Source: Ricordea florida
Lineage: Eukaryota > Cnidaria > Anthozoa > Corallimorpharia > Ricordeidae
Direction: 5' to 3'
Assembly: GCA_949710005.1 (NCBI GenBank)
Contig: OX453272.1
Location: 30,215,932 to 30,279,931 of the forward strand
Length of the DNA: 64,000 nt
The position numbers and the translations under genes were made by a program. This document shows, piece by piece, positions 12,701-27,600 of this stretch (positions within the stretch are counted from its first letter, which is position 1; each line of letters starts with the position of its first letter). The notes beneath the pieces are model-generated. The model searched no databases and had not been told where the DNA came from. It saw nothing but the letters and a program-made list of their open reading frames with translations.

Positions 12701-15627
12701 CACAAAAAAATCTTTTGGACGATATGCCGTATGGAAATCGCTTATGCTGGCTTCTCTTCAAAAATGCTTCGAGGGTCTTTTGCTCTTAGAAAACCGTTCG
12801 AAAATGTTCATGCACCAAACGAAAGTTACTGTTTACGCACATAAGGACCCAACTCAATATATATTGTAAGAATCATCACACCAAACCTGATTAGATTCAA
12901 CTCTCAAGTATCTTCCTCCTACTTCCCTGCAAAATTGATACAACAAAATAACAATTTTTCAGTAAAGTTACAACAAATCCATAATGGCCTCTCCCACAAT
13001 AATCCTCACGTCATCTTAACAAAAGCATAATCATTGAACAATTGAACGGGACCGTACATTGACGGTTCATGCAAAGAGTAATTTTGGTACACTAAACACT
13101 TAACGGGAAACGCCTACACTCGGAACGATCGAGTTTGATTACAGACTCGCTCTTTAAATTTTATACCGTGGGAACAAAAATAAAACTGTTTAAAATATAG
13201 CTACGTTCTTACGCGCGCTCTGATCAGTGAAAAACCCATGTTTTATCAGAGTATAAAACATAGAAAAAGCGTGTTTTATTGTTTTTGGGCACCTTACCTC
13301 TACTCGACAATTTTGTAAGAGACGGCGAAAAATATTTTCTTTGAAGAAATTCATGATGGAGTTCTCTGCGAAACGGCAGAAAGTTTTGAAGCCGAGCATA
13401 ATAAAACAAATAAAAAAGAAGAGAAAACAGTCGAGAAGTTGGTATTAACTGGCGTCAGTTTGTCGATCTGTGTGCTTTGTTGTTTCTTCTCGCGGCATGT
13501 AAAATCTATATCATAAAGCGAATAAAGAAGCCTAAGCCGTGTATTACACTGTGATTAAAACACTCCAGGCATTTGAGAACACTCGAGAAATGTAGAAAAC
13601 ACTCGTCTGCGGCTCGTGTTTTCTACATTTCACTCGTGTTCTCAAATGTCCGTCGTGTTTTATCACAGTGTAATACACGGCTTAGGCTTCTTTATTTGTT
13701 AACTAACATTATGTACGAAATCATGACGCTCACTCGAAGGAGACGAAGAGGTAGACAATGTCATGGTTAAAACATCAGACGTTTTGAATATTAATCCCTA
13801 AAAGGCACTGTTCATAAATAATGACTTGGTGTTAAATTGCTTCTCGGTTTTTTTGCCACAGGACCATAACCCGAACATCCATCTCCCATCACGAAACTAA
13901 GCCTTGGAATCAACCCAAGTCCCTATCTTTCTATCTTTAGGATTTGATTCATTTATTTGCCTTTCGCCACCACGCCTCACACCTACACTGGCGGTACGCA
14001 CGGTGGAGCCTAAGAATGTTTCATTCAATGATTGCATTTTTGCTGCAATGCGTTGTTTCTACTAAGAGAAGAAGGCAAAAAGATCTGATACCCTGACGAA
14101 AAAAGTACAAATAGACTCTTTGGGTTAATGTACTTCTGAATGAAGAATTAAGACTTGGACTCAACAACCGAGCGCGTTTCGTGAGAGAAGGAAAATAAGG
14201 TTCTGGCTCTCCTAGAAAAGGATCACTGGATAAGCGTTTACTACACACTCACCAGTGTAAAATATTATCCTTTAGTATATACGAGGGTCTCCCGGGGGGG
14301 GGGGGGGGGGGTCCTTGTTCCCTTGTTCCTTTCCAAAATTGCCCTATGTTCCCATGTTCCCACACATTTTCGTAAATTGTTCCCCTTTTATCAAATCCGC
14401 TTACCAGCTACTCCCCCCCCTGGGAGACCCTCATATACCAACTCGGCAAACTTGGCATTTTTAGCAATATTATTTGCTTTCTACCTCGGGATATTTAACA
14501 GTTAGACCCGTAGCCCTTGAGTGCGAAGGGTCTAATTGTTTTAGTATCACCCAACTAGTCGGACAGAAAAAGCAATAATAAAGTTAGCAAATGCAAGTTG
14601 AAGAAAGATTTAGTTGGGAATAAAACAAAAGAAAGCGCCACGAATTTTGCTACTCGAGGACTATTACTAATAGTCCTCTAGTAGCATAGCCAATCAGATT
14701 GCGGCATTTGCATTAGTCCACTAATTGGGTGATACTAATTAACATTATTATATATACAAGCCCTGGATATGAGCAAACGCGCGCTCTGATTGGTTCCCTA
14801 CTCACAGGCTATCAGCTCATATCCCATTAGTACGGAAAACGGTCATCATGGAGGAATGATTTCTTGAATTTGACGGGGAGAAATTCAAGTCTTGCTTGAA
14901 AAGAATATACCAAAAAACACTACCTAAGCAAAGTAAAGTGGGATGAAATTATTCGGCGGTAAGGGAGCAAATTATATAGCAAAATTGAAACGATTTTAGT
15001 TGTTCATTACGAATTAGAGTAAAACTCTTACAAAAGCCGCCATTTCAAAACATCCATGGAGCCCGTACAGTGAGTGTTTTCTTTTACTTCTGCTTACTTT
15101 ACCAAATTTTCATTCTCAGACTGGTTTGTCAACTCAATAAAATTTGACAAGTACATTAAAGGGATGTTTAAGAACGAACTGGACTCGTGTTTGAAACCTT
15201 TTCAGACATCGGCTCGACAACATCATGTCGGCTCGACAACAACATGGTTCTGTTTACAACCAATAACAAAGTCAATTATTGTCGTGCAAACTAATTCCAA
15301 ATTTCTCACAATCGAGGGTTTAGAGATATAATAAAATATACGCGCCTCGTTGGCTATTAGTTCATGTACGACTCGATTTCTTTGAATAATTGTTAACTAT
15401 CTACAACCAAGGAGGTGAATAATGTAGGGGCTTCTGGGTAATCTTTGCGCCAGTGAGTTTTTCTTTTCGATGAGGTTTTACCAGGGAAATTAAGCAAGAA
15501 ACTACCACGATGAAACGTTGCCCAGGGCAGGACCAAAGCGCGAATGAATGCACGTGCAAAATATAGTCCGGTAAGTCTCTTTCTCGTAAGAATTACCCTT
15601 CACCAATTAAATTTTTTCATCGGTTGT

Positions 15628-15665
<38 letters not shown>

Positions 15666-18600
15666 TTTAATGAATCAAATTTGTAGGCCTAAATGCCTAA
15701 ATTACATTGATTATAAAATACAACTAAGAACTAAAAATACGACTAAGAACTATATAAATATATTCATTAAAAATATTTGACTGAATTCCAATTTATCAGA
15801 TATTTACTCTTGCTTAAGATGATCATTACGGCGTCGTCGTCGTGTTTTCTCCCGACTGAGGTTACTACGTTGGTAGATACTTACTAAAACAATTATTCTC
15901 TTCAATCTCGGTGAATAATGGCTTTAGGAATATTTATTGTGAATATTCTGCCACTATTCACCTCGATTTCTGAGAGTAATTAAATATCCCAGCTACTTAC
16001 CCAGTGTACCCTGGGATGTCATCCGGGTCACTACAAAAGGGTTCCTTGTATCTGCACTGAGGCAGACCATGATCCTTCAGGGTACTGAGCAGACCTTGCG
16101 ATGATGGGGGTCGTTTCATAGGGGCTACAACTACCGCATTTCCATCGAAAAAGCGGCTCTTATCAGTTGAATGTAAATTTAAACACGGAGACGTGTCTTG
16201 CGCGAGACAAGGTTTGTCTTCCTTAGTCTTACAACCAGATTTTTCCGATGACCCTTCAGAGGTCAAACCACCAATGTCTAGATCTCCACTACTTTGGGCT
16301 CTCCCCTGGGAGGATTGCGTTGCTCCGATTTTCAGCGCACTGTGCGCGAATTCAGGATGTCCATCTGAAGTACGCAATCTCTGACGTCCCTCACCTAGTA
16401 AAAGGCCTTGGACGACAGAGTCTTCTTCGTTAGATTCAACGACCAGCTGCCTTGCACAAGTCACCAAGGAACTATTCGAGTAACTGGTTTGCATGGATGA
16501 TGATCTATCCATTTGCGGCGTTCCACTTACTTGACGTACTTCATCTCCATTCGCCGAACCACAGCTTTCAAGTGCAGCACGGAAATCGTTGATTTCAGTA
16601 TGGTCTTCAAGTTTCCTTCTTGGCACATCCTCACAAATACTAACCTCTCCTTTCTCCAAACACGATCCAACGTCATCCTTTCCTTCCGTATAACTGACCT
16701 CCATAGTCGAAGATCCCTTTTCAACAACAAACGATTTCCCGTTGTTGCTAAGCACCTTTTCGTGGATTACTTCTCTTCCCTCAAATGACCCTTTTCCTCC
16801 TCTAGCTGGAACTTCAATTTCAATTAGTTCAGATCGTGTCATCTTCATGTCCCTGACTGCACCAACTTTAATAGGGGTGCTCTCAATCTCTGTTTGCGTT
16901 TCTCCAAGTTGAGGAGCCACGTGAAGTTGACGTGATCTTTTCTTCGGATGCAGATCCACATCACTGGAATCTGTTTCTTGAGAACTGACTTGACTTTCGC
17001 TGAATCGGAGAAGTCGTGTTGATTCTAGGTCACTTAAAGTGACATCCTCACTTGGGGCAGAGGTGTCCAACCTTTGAAACCAACTTTGGGTGTTTTTGAG
17101 ATCAGCCCTGTCTTGAGCGATGTCAAGTGGCGAGGAGGGACTGGGAGGGGAGGAGCTCTGTCCCCTATCGGGGAGGGGTGAGGGGTATGACATGTTGAAA
17201 AGCGCATTTGCTAACAGTTCGGTTTCCTTTTCTGAGGGAAGATGTTGTTTGTTTGATGATTGTTCTGATGCATTTTCATTTAATTTTGAATCATTGTCAC
17301 AAGATACCGCTGACAAACGCAAAAGGTCCGATTCCGCATTTGGAGAAAGGCAAAATGAGTCTTTAACTTTTTCTAGGTGAACGGACCACCGAAGCAGATT
17401 CTCGCTATCTTCCGATTCAATAGGACTACAAGGTACACAGGTCACCTCATCCAAAGACTCTTCGTCACTGGACATCTGAGGATTCGTTTCGTTGTTGTCT
17501 CCATTGTGCTGTTTGTCAAATGGAGTCAAAGTGTCTTGTTTGGGTACAGAACCAACGGTTGATGTAGCTCCCGAACTTTCCAATCTGTCAGCTCTGTGTA
17601 CGGATCCTCGTTTCAGGCTCAATGACAATTGTAACGAAGTCTTCCTCTTCTTCCTCACTACAGATCGCAGAGTTGAAGTAGACATCAAGTCTTTATCGAC
17701 GTCCAATTCAAGTTTTCTCTTCACTGCTTCTTTCTTATGGAGCGTGGTATCAGTTACCTGGTTGCTTTCCATCTTTTCATTATCAGAATCCCTCGCTCTG
17801 TCTTGGGGTGACGCTTCAATAGCATCGGATGACATATTTCGGCAGCTTTGCTTGCCAAGCTTGGGTCGTTCGTTAGGGGCAGACCCGAGGGTTGGATATT
17901 GAGTAGTAGTCCTTTCCATCGCTCTGCCGGACCTCTTCTTTTTGTCCGCAGTAGACTCCGGGGGGGTAGTCCCTGACACAAGTGAAACAGAGTCAACATG
18001 TTTACAAGGCTCCGTTCCAAGGGACTGATCAACTCTTTCACCCTGCATTTGGATTTCGTCGGTTTGTTTCTTTTTCGGCGATGTTTTAACAACAACAGTT
18101 AGTGGGCCGTATCTGTTCATTCTCTCTTCTTTCTTTCTTGAAGAAATTACCTTATTTGGCGATGTAGTTGTCTTAGATTTCTCCAACAGAGGCTCATTGC
18201 TTCTTTTCGGACTTCTCCCTTTTCTACAGGACCCACTGTTTGTACTTCTCCTTCCTTCACTAATTCCTTTTCTTTTCCTCAATCGCACCTGCGCTTCTGC
18301 AAACTTGGATATCAGATGCGATGTGGACGAGACATCGTCTAATGGAACGCTCACGTCTGACATAGCACGTACAACAGCATCTTTGCTCATCAACGCGTCC
18401 ATTCTTCTAACAGTTCCACGAGTGATCATTCTCTCAGACCTTGCTAAAGGTTTCTTATCCGTCAATGCAAACGTCCTTTTACATAAATTTGCGTCCTTTT
18501 GTATTGAAACAGCACTTAGATCTCGTGATCGAGTTTCATTACTAAGATCCTTAGATGACTCTGCACGCGGCGTTGTCCTGTTTATGAAAGTATGTTTATC

Positions 18601-21600
18601 ATTATCGCCTGTTCCTTTTGTTTGTCCCGACATCCTTTGAGGACTGTGAGCGCATCTTGTTATTACTGCAGTATAACTTCCATGTTCCTCTTTTCCTCGC
18701 TTCCTTAAAGTTGTGCTACAAGTTTTTCCCTTTTTCGTTTCGATTCTATCAGATGTTTTAGCGCGTTGCGACGATACAACTTCACACGCGGTTGATTTAA
18801 AGTCTTTATCTGAAGTTCCGGTATCCTCGGACTCGCTTGACTCACTAAGTACCAAACTAAACGTGTCTACAGAGCCACATTGTTCACTATCATCTTTCTT
18901 GTTTTTCGCACTTACAGAGGCACTCTGATCCTTTAGTTGAGGTGACCTGCTTAACTTCAACGAAGACGTCTGTCTCTTGGAGTAGGTGCGAACGATTCTT
19001 CCCTTCTGTGGCCAAACATCTTCACTAACAGACTCGTCAGTCGTATCCGAGCTTGACCACCGTTTTCTTGTGGTTTCAAAAGTTTCACTACGCTGTCCAC
19101 GTGTCTTTTTGGAAGTTCCATGGGGGATATGCATGCTCTCGAGGTCACGTGACTCCTCGTCTCCAGCGCCGTCCACTTGAGGAATAGTAGCAAGCAAGAG
19201 GGACCCAGTCCAAGTGTCCGAGAGCCCTTCCAAGTTGTATTGAGAATATCTGGGTACAAAAACAAGTTTCGGTAGCTAAACGTTTGTGAATTTAACAAAT
19301 TGAATTCTCTAATAATAAACCACTTACCATTTCCATTGCTTTCTTCTGCACTGATACGATAGGTGATTTGTTAAAGAATTTCACTCTACTTTCTCCATAT
19401 TATGACTCTCACACAGTCCGAGTTTGCTTGTTCCCACTTCAGAGAGACCAAAGTAAAAAGAGAGAGCAAAGTGAAAACAGGCGAGCACGAACCGTCGAGA
19501 ATCAGGCTGTTTTATAAACCTACACAAGAAAAACTGACAATAACCTATAAACATGAGCTCTAGGGTCTGAGTCCAAGTAATAACAAACTGGTGCTTCATG
19601 CTACAGAAACCGGGAAATTTCCGGCCACCTGGGAGTCCTGGGGCTAAGCTTACCCATCAGCTTCCTCAGTAGTTCCATTCACATTCTCGTTGTTAGAGGC
19701 CTTCTCGTCACCAGGCTCTGCAGCACGCGGTTCTATATCGTCCCATACCTTCTGGGACATCAGGAGAGACTCCTCATCCAAACTTAGTTCCTCCTCGTCA
19801 CCAGCTTCTTCATCACTCTGTGCATCTCCTAAAATAAGTCACTTATGTAATTTGAGGTCGAAAAGTAGATAAACATAATCCTTGAATTGATAATTTTTTC
19901 AATTCCAAGGCTATTACACTGTAAGATGCACACGGACAGTAACCAAAACTAAGTCTTCACTCTTTGCCTTTGCTTACAAACAAATAACAAGCACGAAAAG
20001 TATTTCTAAGTTGCTGGGATGAAACAGAATCGTTTTTACTACTAGTACATTCCGCAGACCGTTATTTGCTCATATATGAAAACTATTTGTACAAGTAACC
20101 AAATAGTTTCGAGTGCAATTTGGAATAAATGAGCACAAGTAAATTTTTCAAACACTGTCTTTGAAAAAGTTACGCGTGCCTATTTATTCCAAATTGTACT
20201 CGAAAACCATTTGATTACGAGTTAATAACACACAATCATACAAAAATTTACTTTCAAATTTCTGCACTCAATTTCAACTTTCTGCACTGTTTGGGATCAA
20301 TGGACGTGCTCTTATTCGATCTCATTCAATCAGCGCATGTAAATTAATAAACTAGTAATTGAGGAAAACAGTCCACTTTCTAGATTGATCGATGGATATC
20401 TCCTTGACCAATTCAATGGTCTGGGCAGACAATAAACTCACTCGTGTGAACTGCAGCATCATTTCATATCCAAACTATAAGCAGGAAAAATCAAACTTGA
20501 ACCTTGCTTGCACGAGTCCTGTACCTCAGTGTTCATGTTCAACTCTCCGAACTAATGATCAGTGAGTCATACTGGTATCACTTCAACTGGGAGAATCTGG
20601 ATTGCTTTTATACAAATAAGTCCGTGTCATACGAATCTTTCAAAGGGAGGTTTTACTACAACTCATATGTAGGAGAGCACAACAGCCGTTATGAGTCGGT
20701 TTATGGTGCAAATTTTGCGCATACCTTGATCAAGCATGATACTTTGGCTCAAGGGAGTCTTCCGGCTCAAAGGTTGGTCAGCGTCTTCTGCTAAACTTGC
20801 CAAAATATCAACCATTTCTTTGTCTACACTGGAAGCTAAAACGAAGCAAGAAAATAATTCACCAGTTTCTATGTAAAAATAACACAAAAGATGGTTTTGT
20901 TGGATAGCAATGGTTTATTAAAAAGGTTTGCAATTTTAATTAGACCCAACGTCGAAAAATGAATTTTAAGCCGGTGTTAATGCAATAAAACTTTTGTAAG
21001 AGTAATTTACAAGTGTAACTATTGTTCGAGAAATTTCTACAGTAGAAAAATACACTTGTAAAAGTTTCATTGAATTGAAACTAAGTTGGATTGTTTCCAA
21101 TGTCCGACGAAACCTTCCAAGATTTCTGGGCGAGGTCTAACATTTTGACTGGAATCTCGGTTTTGTGGAAGATGTCTTTTAGCTGTAACTCACAAACTCG
21201 GGAAGTTTGTGAGTTACAAACACGGAAGAAGGAACTTCCGTGACCAAGCAGCCGGTCGCTACGTTCATTTGTTCAACTTATACAACATAAAAAGAGTTCA
21301 ACTTCACTTACAAAGCTCCTGGGAAAACGATCTCTGGCTTGCTTCCACAACGTCTTGCACAATACTTTGGTTTACCATGGGTTCATCCTCATCTATGACT
21401 GAAAGTGATCAACAGTTGCATTGAAAAAAGAAACGCTGTCAAATCGTTTTAATGTAATTATGTTAAGAGAGACTAACACATATGCGTTATTGACCAAGCC
21501 AGAGGCTAAGATGGCTGCATAGTGGCCGAGTTCTTTTTTGCGTTTTTACTGACCGAGACGTAGTCGAGATCAATAAAATCGCTAAGAAGGATTTACTGTA

Positions 21601-24600
21601 TGGCCATTTTGCTCGGTCTTGTTTCGCGGGACAACGCGGGCAAGATAGGCCCATTTTGCTCGCTCGGGTAGCCAATCAGAACACCGAATTCGCGTCATCC
21701 TGCCCGCTCGCAGAACCAGCCATATGATAAAAGTAATTACTGTTACTTCAATTCCATCCGCAGATTTTAGATATTACTCAACGTATGGGTACATACACTG
21801 TATGAACCCATTGTAGCCTGTTCCTTGAGTGTGTGGTTTCACTGCTCAGTTGGTAGAGCACCACGTTAAAGGGTGTCGTGGGTTTCTGTCTCGTTGAAGC
21901 GTGGTGCCTTCAAGATTCAAACTAAATAACATACATGCAAAATTCCCACAAGCCAATTGCCTAAGAGTACGCCAATTAATCCAGGAGAAAAAGAAAATTG
22001 AAATTGAGTGCATAAATTTAAAAGAAATAATAGAATATTTGGTGCTATAATAATGACAAGCAATCAAACGTTATCGAGTGCAATTTAGCATACTAATATG
22101 CACTCCAATTTTTTTGTTTTAATTCAACTGTGCTAATTTACTCCAAACTGCCCTCGAATACATTTGATTACCTATGCAAATCGCATTTGCCTGCTTAAAA
22201 TTGCGTTGATACTGTGCGAGTAAATTTTGGAGCAATTGCTTCCGTTTCCTAATTCAGGTAAGAAGTACTGAAAGAAACCATACTTTGAAATGAGTTCTGT
22301 GCCGAGCTGGGTAATGGTGAGTCTTCAATATGCTGAGACAGCAGCTGTGACACGGCATCGCCATCCATTTGGTTCTCAGGAACCAGATCTTTCTGCGATG
22401 CAACAAGTGGTAAGATGGAATCTTGATAAGAAGAAAGCTCTTCTGGTGATAGCGCTTCCCTACCACGTCTTTCCATCTGACTTTGTCTGTAAGGAAGTTC
22501 ACAGGATACAATACAGTTAGTAGACGTTGAAAACGCGAAGAGGCTGAACTTCTCTCAGATTTACATCACTATTGAAAAATGTAACATGGAAGTTATGGGA
22601 AGCGGAAAGTGAGGGAGGGGGGGTGCAAAACAAAGGAGTCAAAATACTCCACCCCACCCCACCCTTGCCTTGTCTGAGTCTGCCCATTCTTTACTACATT
22701 TCAGAAATTGTCACTCCAAACTTCACGTAGCTGTTCCCTTTCTTGACAATTAACATTGCAGGGCTTTGGTAAATTTTACGTGCCTTCCTTTGTGGAAACT
22801 CTCTTTTTTCTACCAAAGGTACGCACAACTTGTAGGAAACTGTTCAAACAACTATCAACTGAGAGTTCCAAAAAATATTGATAGCCACGAGAATACTTAA
22901 CATACGAATGAAAAAAGGTATGAAAAACTATTTATAAGTGAATATGAGAAACAGTTGGTCAAGGCGGCCACCAAAACTTCCCAAAGAAGAAGACATGTCG
23001 CGACTTACGTGTATCTAATAAATTATTTCAGTTTGTGGCAAATTCTAAGAAAATCATCCAAAAGCTTTGTCCACCCAACCAGTTATCATTGCGGCATTGT
23101 TGTAGCTTGAAAAACAGGTATTATGTGGAGCGCGAAGCAAAACTCTAAAAAGTGCCCAAAAGGAACGACACCGAGCCAAACTGCCGCACAAAATACAGGA
23201 TTCATATCATCTTGATTGATTGTGTTCACTTACATTAACATATCTCGCTCTGCAATTATCTCTCTTATTCTCTCCTTGAACCTCCTTTCTGTCTCTGTAC
23301 CAGGAATAACACCCCTGTCTACAAAACAGTAAAGGCCAGTATATTGAATAATTCAAGATAGCCATGGCCATTTTTTATGCCATATGTTTGAGAGAACTTT
23401 CTTACTTTGCGATGGTGGAGAGGCAATTTGTGAATTCTCATTTGCTTCTCTTCTCCGCTGTTGTTCATCCTCCCAGATGGCAGCCAGACCAGGATTTGTA
23501 CCAATATTCGCTGAAAAGCAAGAGAATTGCATGTTGGAAGAAGATGATATTGATAAAGGGTAGAAAAGTCGAATATTTAACAACAACAACGACAATTTTA
23601 TTTAGCTAAATAGGATAGTAAATGAATGAGTTACCCCGCAAATACCTAGGAAAAGCTAATCGAGGTGGGGCAAGCCAAATACAAGAACACACCTATTAAG
23701 ATACAATAGGTTTACACAACAAGACTACAAATTAACTATACAAATTTCCTGAGGATTGATTATTCAGATTATTATTAAGGCCAGCAAGTTTACATGCAAT
23801 TACACATACATCATGTTAACTAATTATTAATCACAATTTACAGTACCCTAAAACTGGCTATTTACAAAATCTATAAGCTAATAAAGATAACATCAAGTTA
23901 TAGGATTAGGATGGAAAAGGAAATAGTAGTATCAAGATATTACTTAATTTCACCCACTTTCCTAATTATCACAGGTATTTCAATGAAGTCATCTCCGTTT
24001 TCCAGAATATTAAGAAGCAATGTTCTAAGAGCCCTTTTAAATGAAATAATAGGATTGAACAAATTCTTCTTATTTCAGTGACTGGTGGATTACATGTCAT
24101 ATGACATTCATTATTGACCCCATTCCACCATGAGAATGGTGTACATCATTTCATTCCAATATAATGGTTAAAACTCCATAAAAAATATGGAATCTGACAT
24201 CTCTGACATCATGCTCAAGAAATGATTGAAATGGTAAAATCTTGAGGTCAATCATTATGGTGTTGAGCCTATGTCACATTTCAAATGGTGCAATCATTAT
24301 GGTGAAATTTTGTGCTCAATAAAACTTAAAATTAATGTTCTCAATAGCTGATATCTTCAGAGTATTACAAGAAATCTTGATTTCTCAACTCGACTGACAT
24401 GTTTTCCATTAATCTCAATAATATGAACTCAGATACAAGTATAAAGAGCAGATTAAATACAACAGGCTTGCTTCTGCAGCTTGTACACAAGAATCTTTAC
24501 TATGACAGCACATTATACCTCCTATCTCAAGTTTGTTTAGGATGTCACTGGCCAAGATGTCAACTTCAAGTTCACAGATGCTGAGTCGTTCCACATCAAA

Positions 24601-27600
24601 CCCTAAGATTCTATCACTGCAACAAAGAAGCCATACATGAGGTTACAGGCACAAGACTTCTAAGGTACAATGCACCAAACCCTGTTGCTACATGTACATT
24701 TTGCCTACAGTACATGATGTTTTACAAATAACTGTAACAGTATCACATGACCACCACACCACGCAGTCACTGTCATTTGGAGAGAGCTTCCATATTGGCC
24801 AATAAAATTGACAAAGTTCACAAATAAAACGCCACACTGACAAAAGGGTGACATCATTCCTACCTAGGTACTGTGTTTTCATTCCATAATTGGGTTTGTG
24901 TACTGTATGCTTTAGGAGGTGATGGATCTGGAGAGAGGTGTTCCGATCTCAAGTTTCCAATTTCACCTGTAAAAGATAATTATCAATAAGATTCCAAACT
25001 TAAAAAAAATTATTCACAAATTTTTCTTTTTTTTCTTCCCAATGACCATTCTTCACTCTTTTTCATTTTACAACTTTGTTGACATTTGTGTTTATCATTA
25101 ACTGGTAGATAAGAGAGCTGGAGAAATGCATAAGCACTGTGTTTTGGGGGTGAGAACACAACATCTGGTATACTGGTGCATGTTGTGTCCTTGCCTGCAT
25201 CACACCCTAGACCTTAAAATAATAATTATCCTGTCTGACCAATGAAAGATTTAACTGCAGGACAGTAAATATGTTCAGTCTGTATAAGAACTTTTTGAAA
25301 AAGAGCTCTGCAGCAGTTTCATTACGAAAGGGAATCCAAAACAACACAGACAACTCTGAGTAAGCAGATGCCACAGTTCAATAAGAAAGACACTGATGGA
25401 AGCTCCCGACCAAAATTCTTGTTTCTCTCTGAACCTAAATCTCCCTTGACGTGGAAATCTCTCTAAAGCAGACAGTGGACCATGTTAATTAACAATTATT
25501 CGCTGAAGGCAAAGTGATTATCGGTGAATATTCACCGATGATCACTGAGCCTGAGGCGAATAATTACGCGGGATGACGTAGTCAGCCAGCGTATAAAATT
25601 CGGTAGCGCATTCCTTTCGTCGTCTTGGGAGTCAAAAATTGCCTTGTTTTTTTACTTTCCCGTATCCCGAGCCCGTCCCGAAAAAATTGTGTGATTCTTA
25701 TTGGCTGTAACTTCGAATCACATGCACGTCAGATTGGATTGCACCATGGATATCCATGATCTCACAATCAGCAAAAAGCATACTGCGTCAGCAATTTTAA
25801 ACCAACACATCCCGCGTAAACGCCTTCAGGCCTCTTCTTGTTGTTTTAGTATAAATACACAGGTGATTATTTCAAAAAAGAAAAGACAAAGCATTGTACA
25901 ACACGAAAACATTTTATTTCATCAAAAGCATGCGAACGACTGGCAGCCATTTTGTTCGTCGAGGTGATTATCAGCTGATAATCCGAGATAGCGAACCAAT
26001 CAGAGTGCGCAATTTTGTATAATCACCTGAGTATTTATACTAACTCCTGTTAGAAGATATCTCATCAGGCAGACACCAGAATACTGAGGATTCTTTGAAC
26101 ATGTACAAGCTATAATGCTCAGATTTTGATACTTGGGCACTTTGAACAGACATGATTCCACTCACTCTAACCTTTTTACTACCCTGAGTCATAAAAATGT
26201 AACCTTCGCTGACCATACCAAAATAAGGTTAACAAAACAGATGGGAAAAAAGGCAATTTATCAACTAATTCTTGCAGATTCTGAGTTGATTGAACATCAA
26301 ATTTGCCATGCTAACATATACCACACCATAGTTTCTTGGTTATGAGGCACACTTGGTTATAAGATGCACCCCTTCTTTACTGTGTTAAATCAGAAACTGA
26401 AAATTTCACCAAAGCACTAAGTTACACTTCTACCAACATTACAAGACACGCCCTGTTTTGGAATCCCCAGGGAAAGAGGAAAAGGGGACAGCCTAGAAAC
26501 TCACGGAGACGAGACTTGGAAGGAGACATAAAGAGATTGGCGCTGACCTGGAGTCAGCTAGATAGAAAGGAAAGCCCAGGACAGAGATAGCTGGAGAACT
26601 CTTGTTGGTGGCCTATGGCCCAGGAGGGGCATTAGGCATAAGTAAGTAAGTACTAAGTTACAAGGTGCAGCCTAAACTAAGGGTAAATATTTTTTCAAGT
26701 TCACTTTAGTGAAAACATAGCTTTATTGAACTCTCTTATTAGCATCTTTCATGGATGGAATAAAAGGAAAAGTGCACACACTCAGTGTGACCTGTTTTTA
26801 CATGTATAAGGAAGTGCAAGACTCGCTTATGATAATATGATATGTACTACATAAGTAATTGGATCTTGGGAGTGAAAGTTATTAATGGGGGTTGTTTGGC
26901 TGAAATGGCTGGATATTGCTAAAAAAAAAATGTAAAAACAAAGGAACTGGGATGATAATTATTTGTATATCATGACTTCGCACCTGGTCAGATACCCCTT
27001 TGCATGTAAAAATATACTTTACCTTCTATAATTCTGATGGGAGCTCTGAACCTTACAGATGATGCATAAAGAAGGTTCATTCCATAAAGATTGTAGTCCA
27101 TAAAAAACTGCAAACAGGAAATGCATTCTACAAATTATCAAGTAAGCTATATAATTAGCATCTATTATTATATATTACAATGTAATGGTATACCAAGCGG
27201 TAACAAATTGATAGAAATGATATCACATGTGTGAATATAAATGATATCTGCACATGTGTGATATCGCTAGCTGGACAGCATGTCTTACAATTTGCTACCA
27301 CTCGATACTCAGTTAATCCTCTAAATTTCATGTAATAAAAGGAAAATTGCATTGTCACTTGGAGATATGAGATCTCTTCCTATGTTGAAAAATATTTCAC
27401 TCAATTATTGCCCTTATGTGTAAAATATTTACACATTTAATACACTCATAGTGAAATTTTGTATCCCCACACACCCATCTAACATCCTCTTCATATCAAT
27501 CAGTTTGTCATGATAACAGACTAAGGCCACAGTGTCCAGTGCAAACTTGAAGCAAGCCACTCGACGCTAGTATATCTTGTTTCATCACTGTTGTCACCAA

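Noticed and set aside
16193-19180. Several plus-strand frames of 60-147 codons opposite the 3.2-kb exon
   Set aside because: They are antisense shadows of REV3L exon 13.
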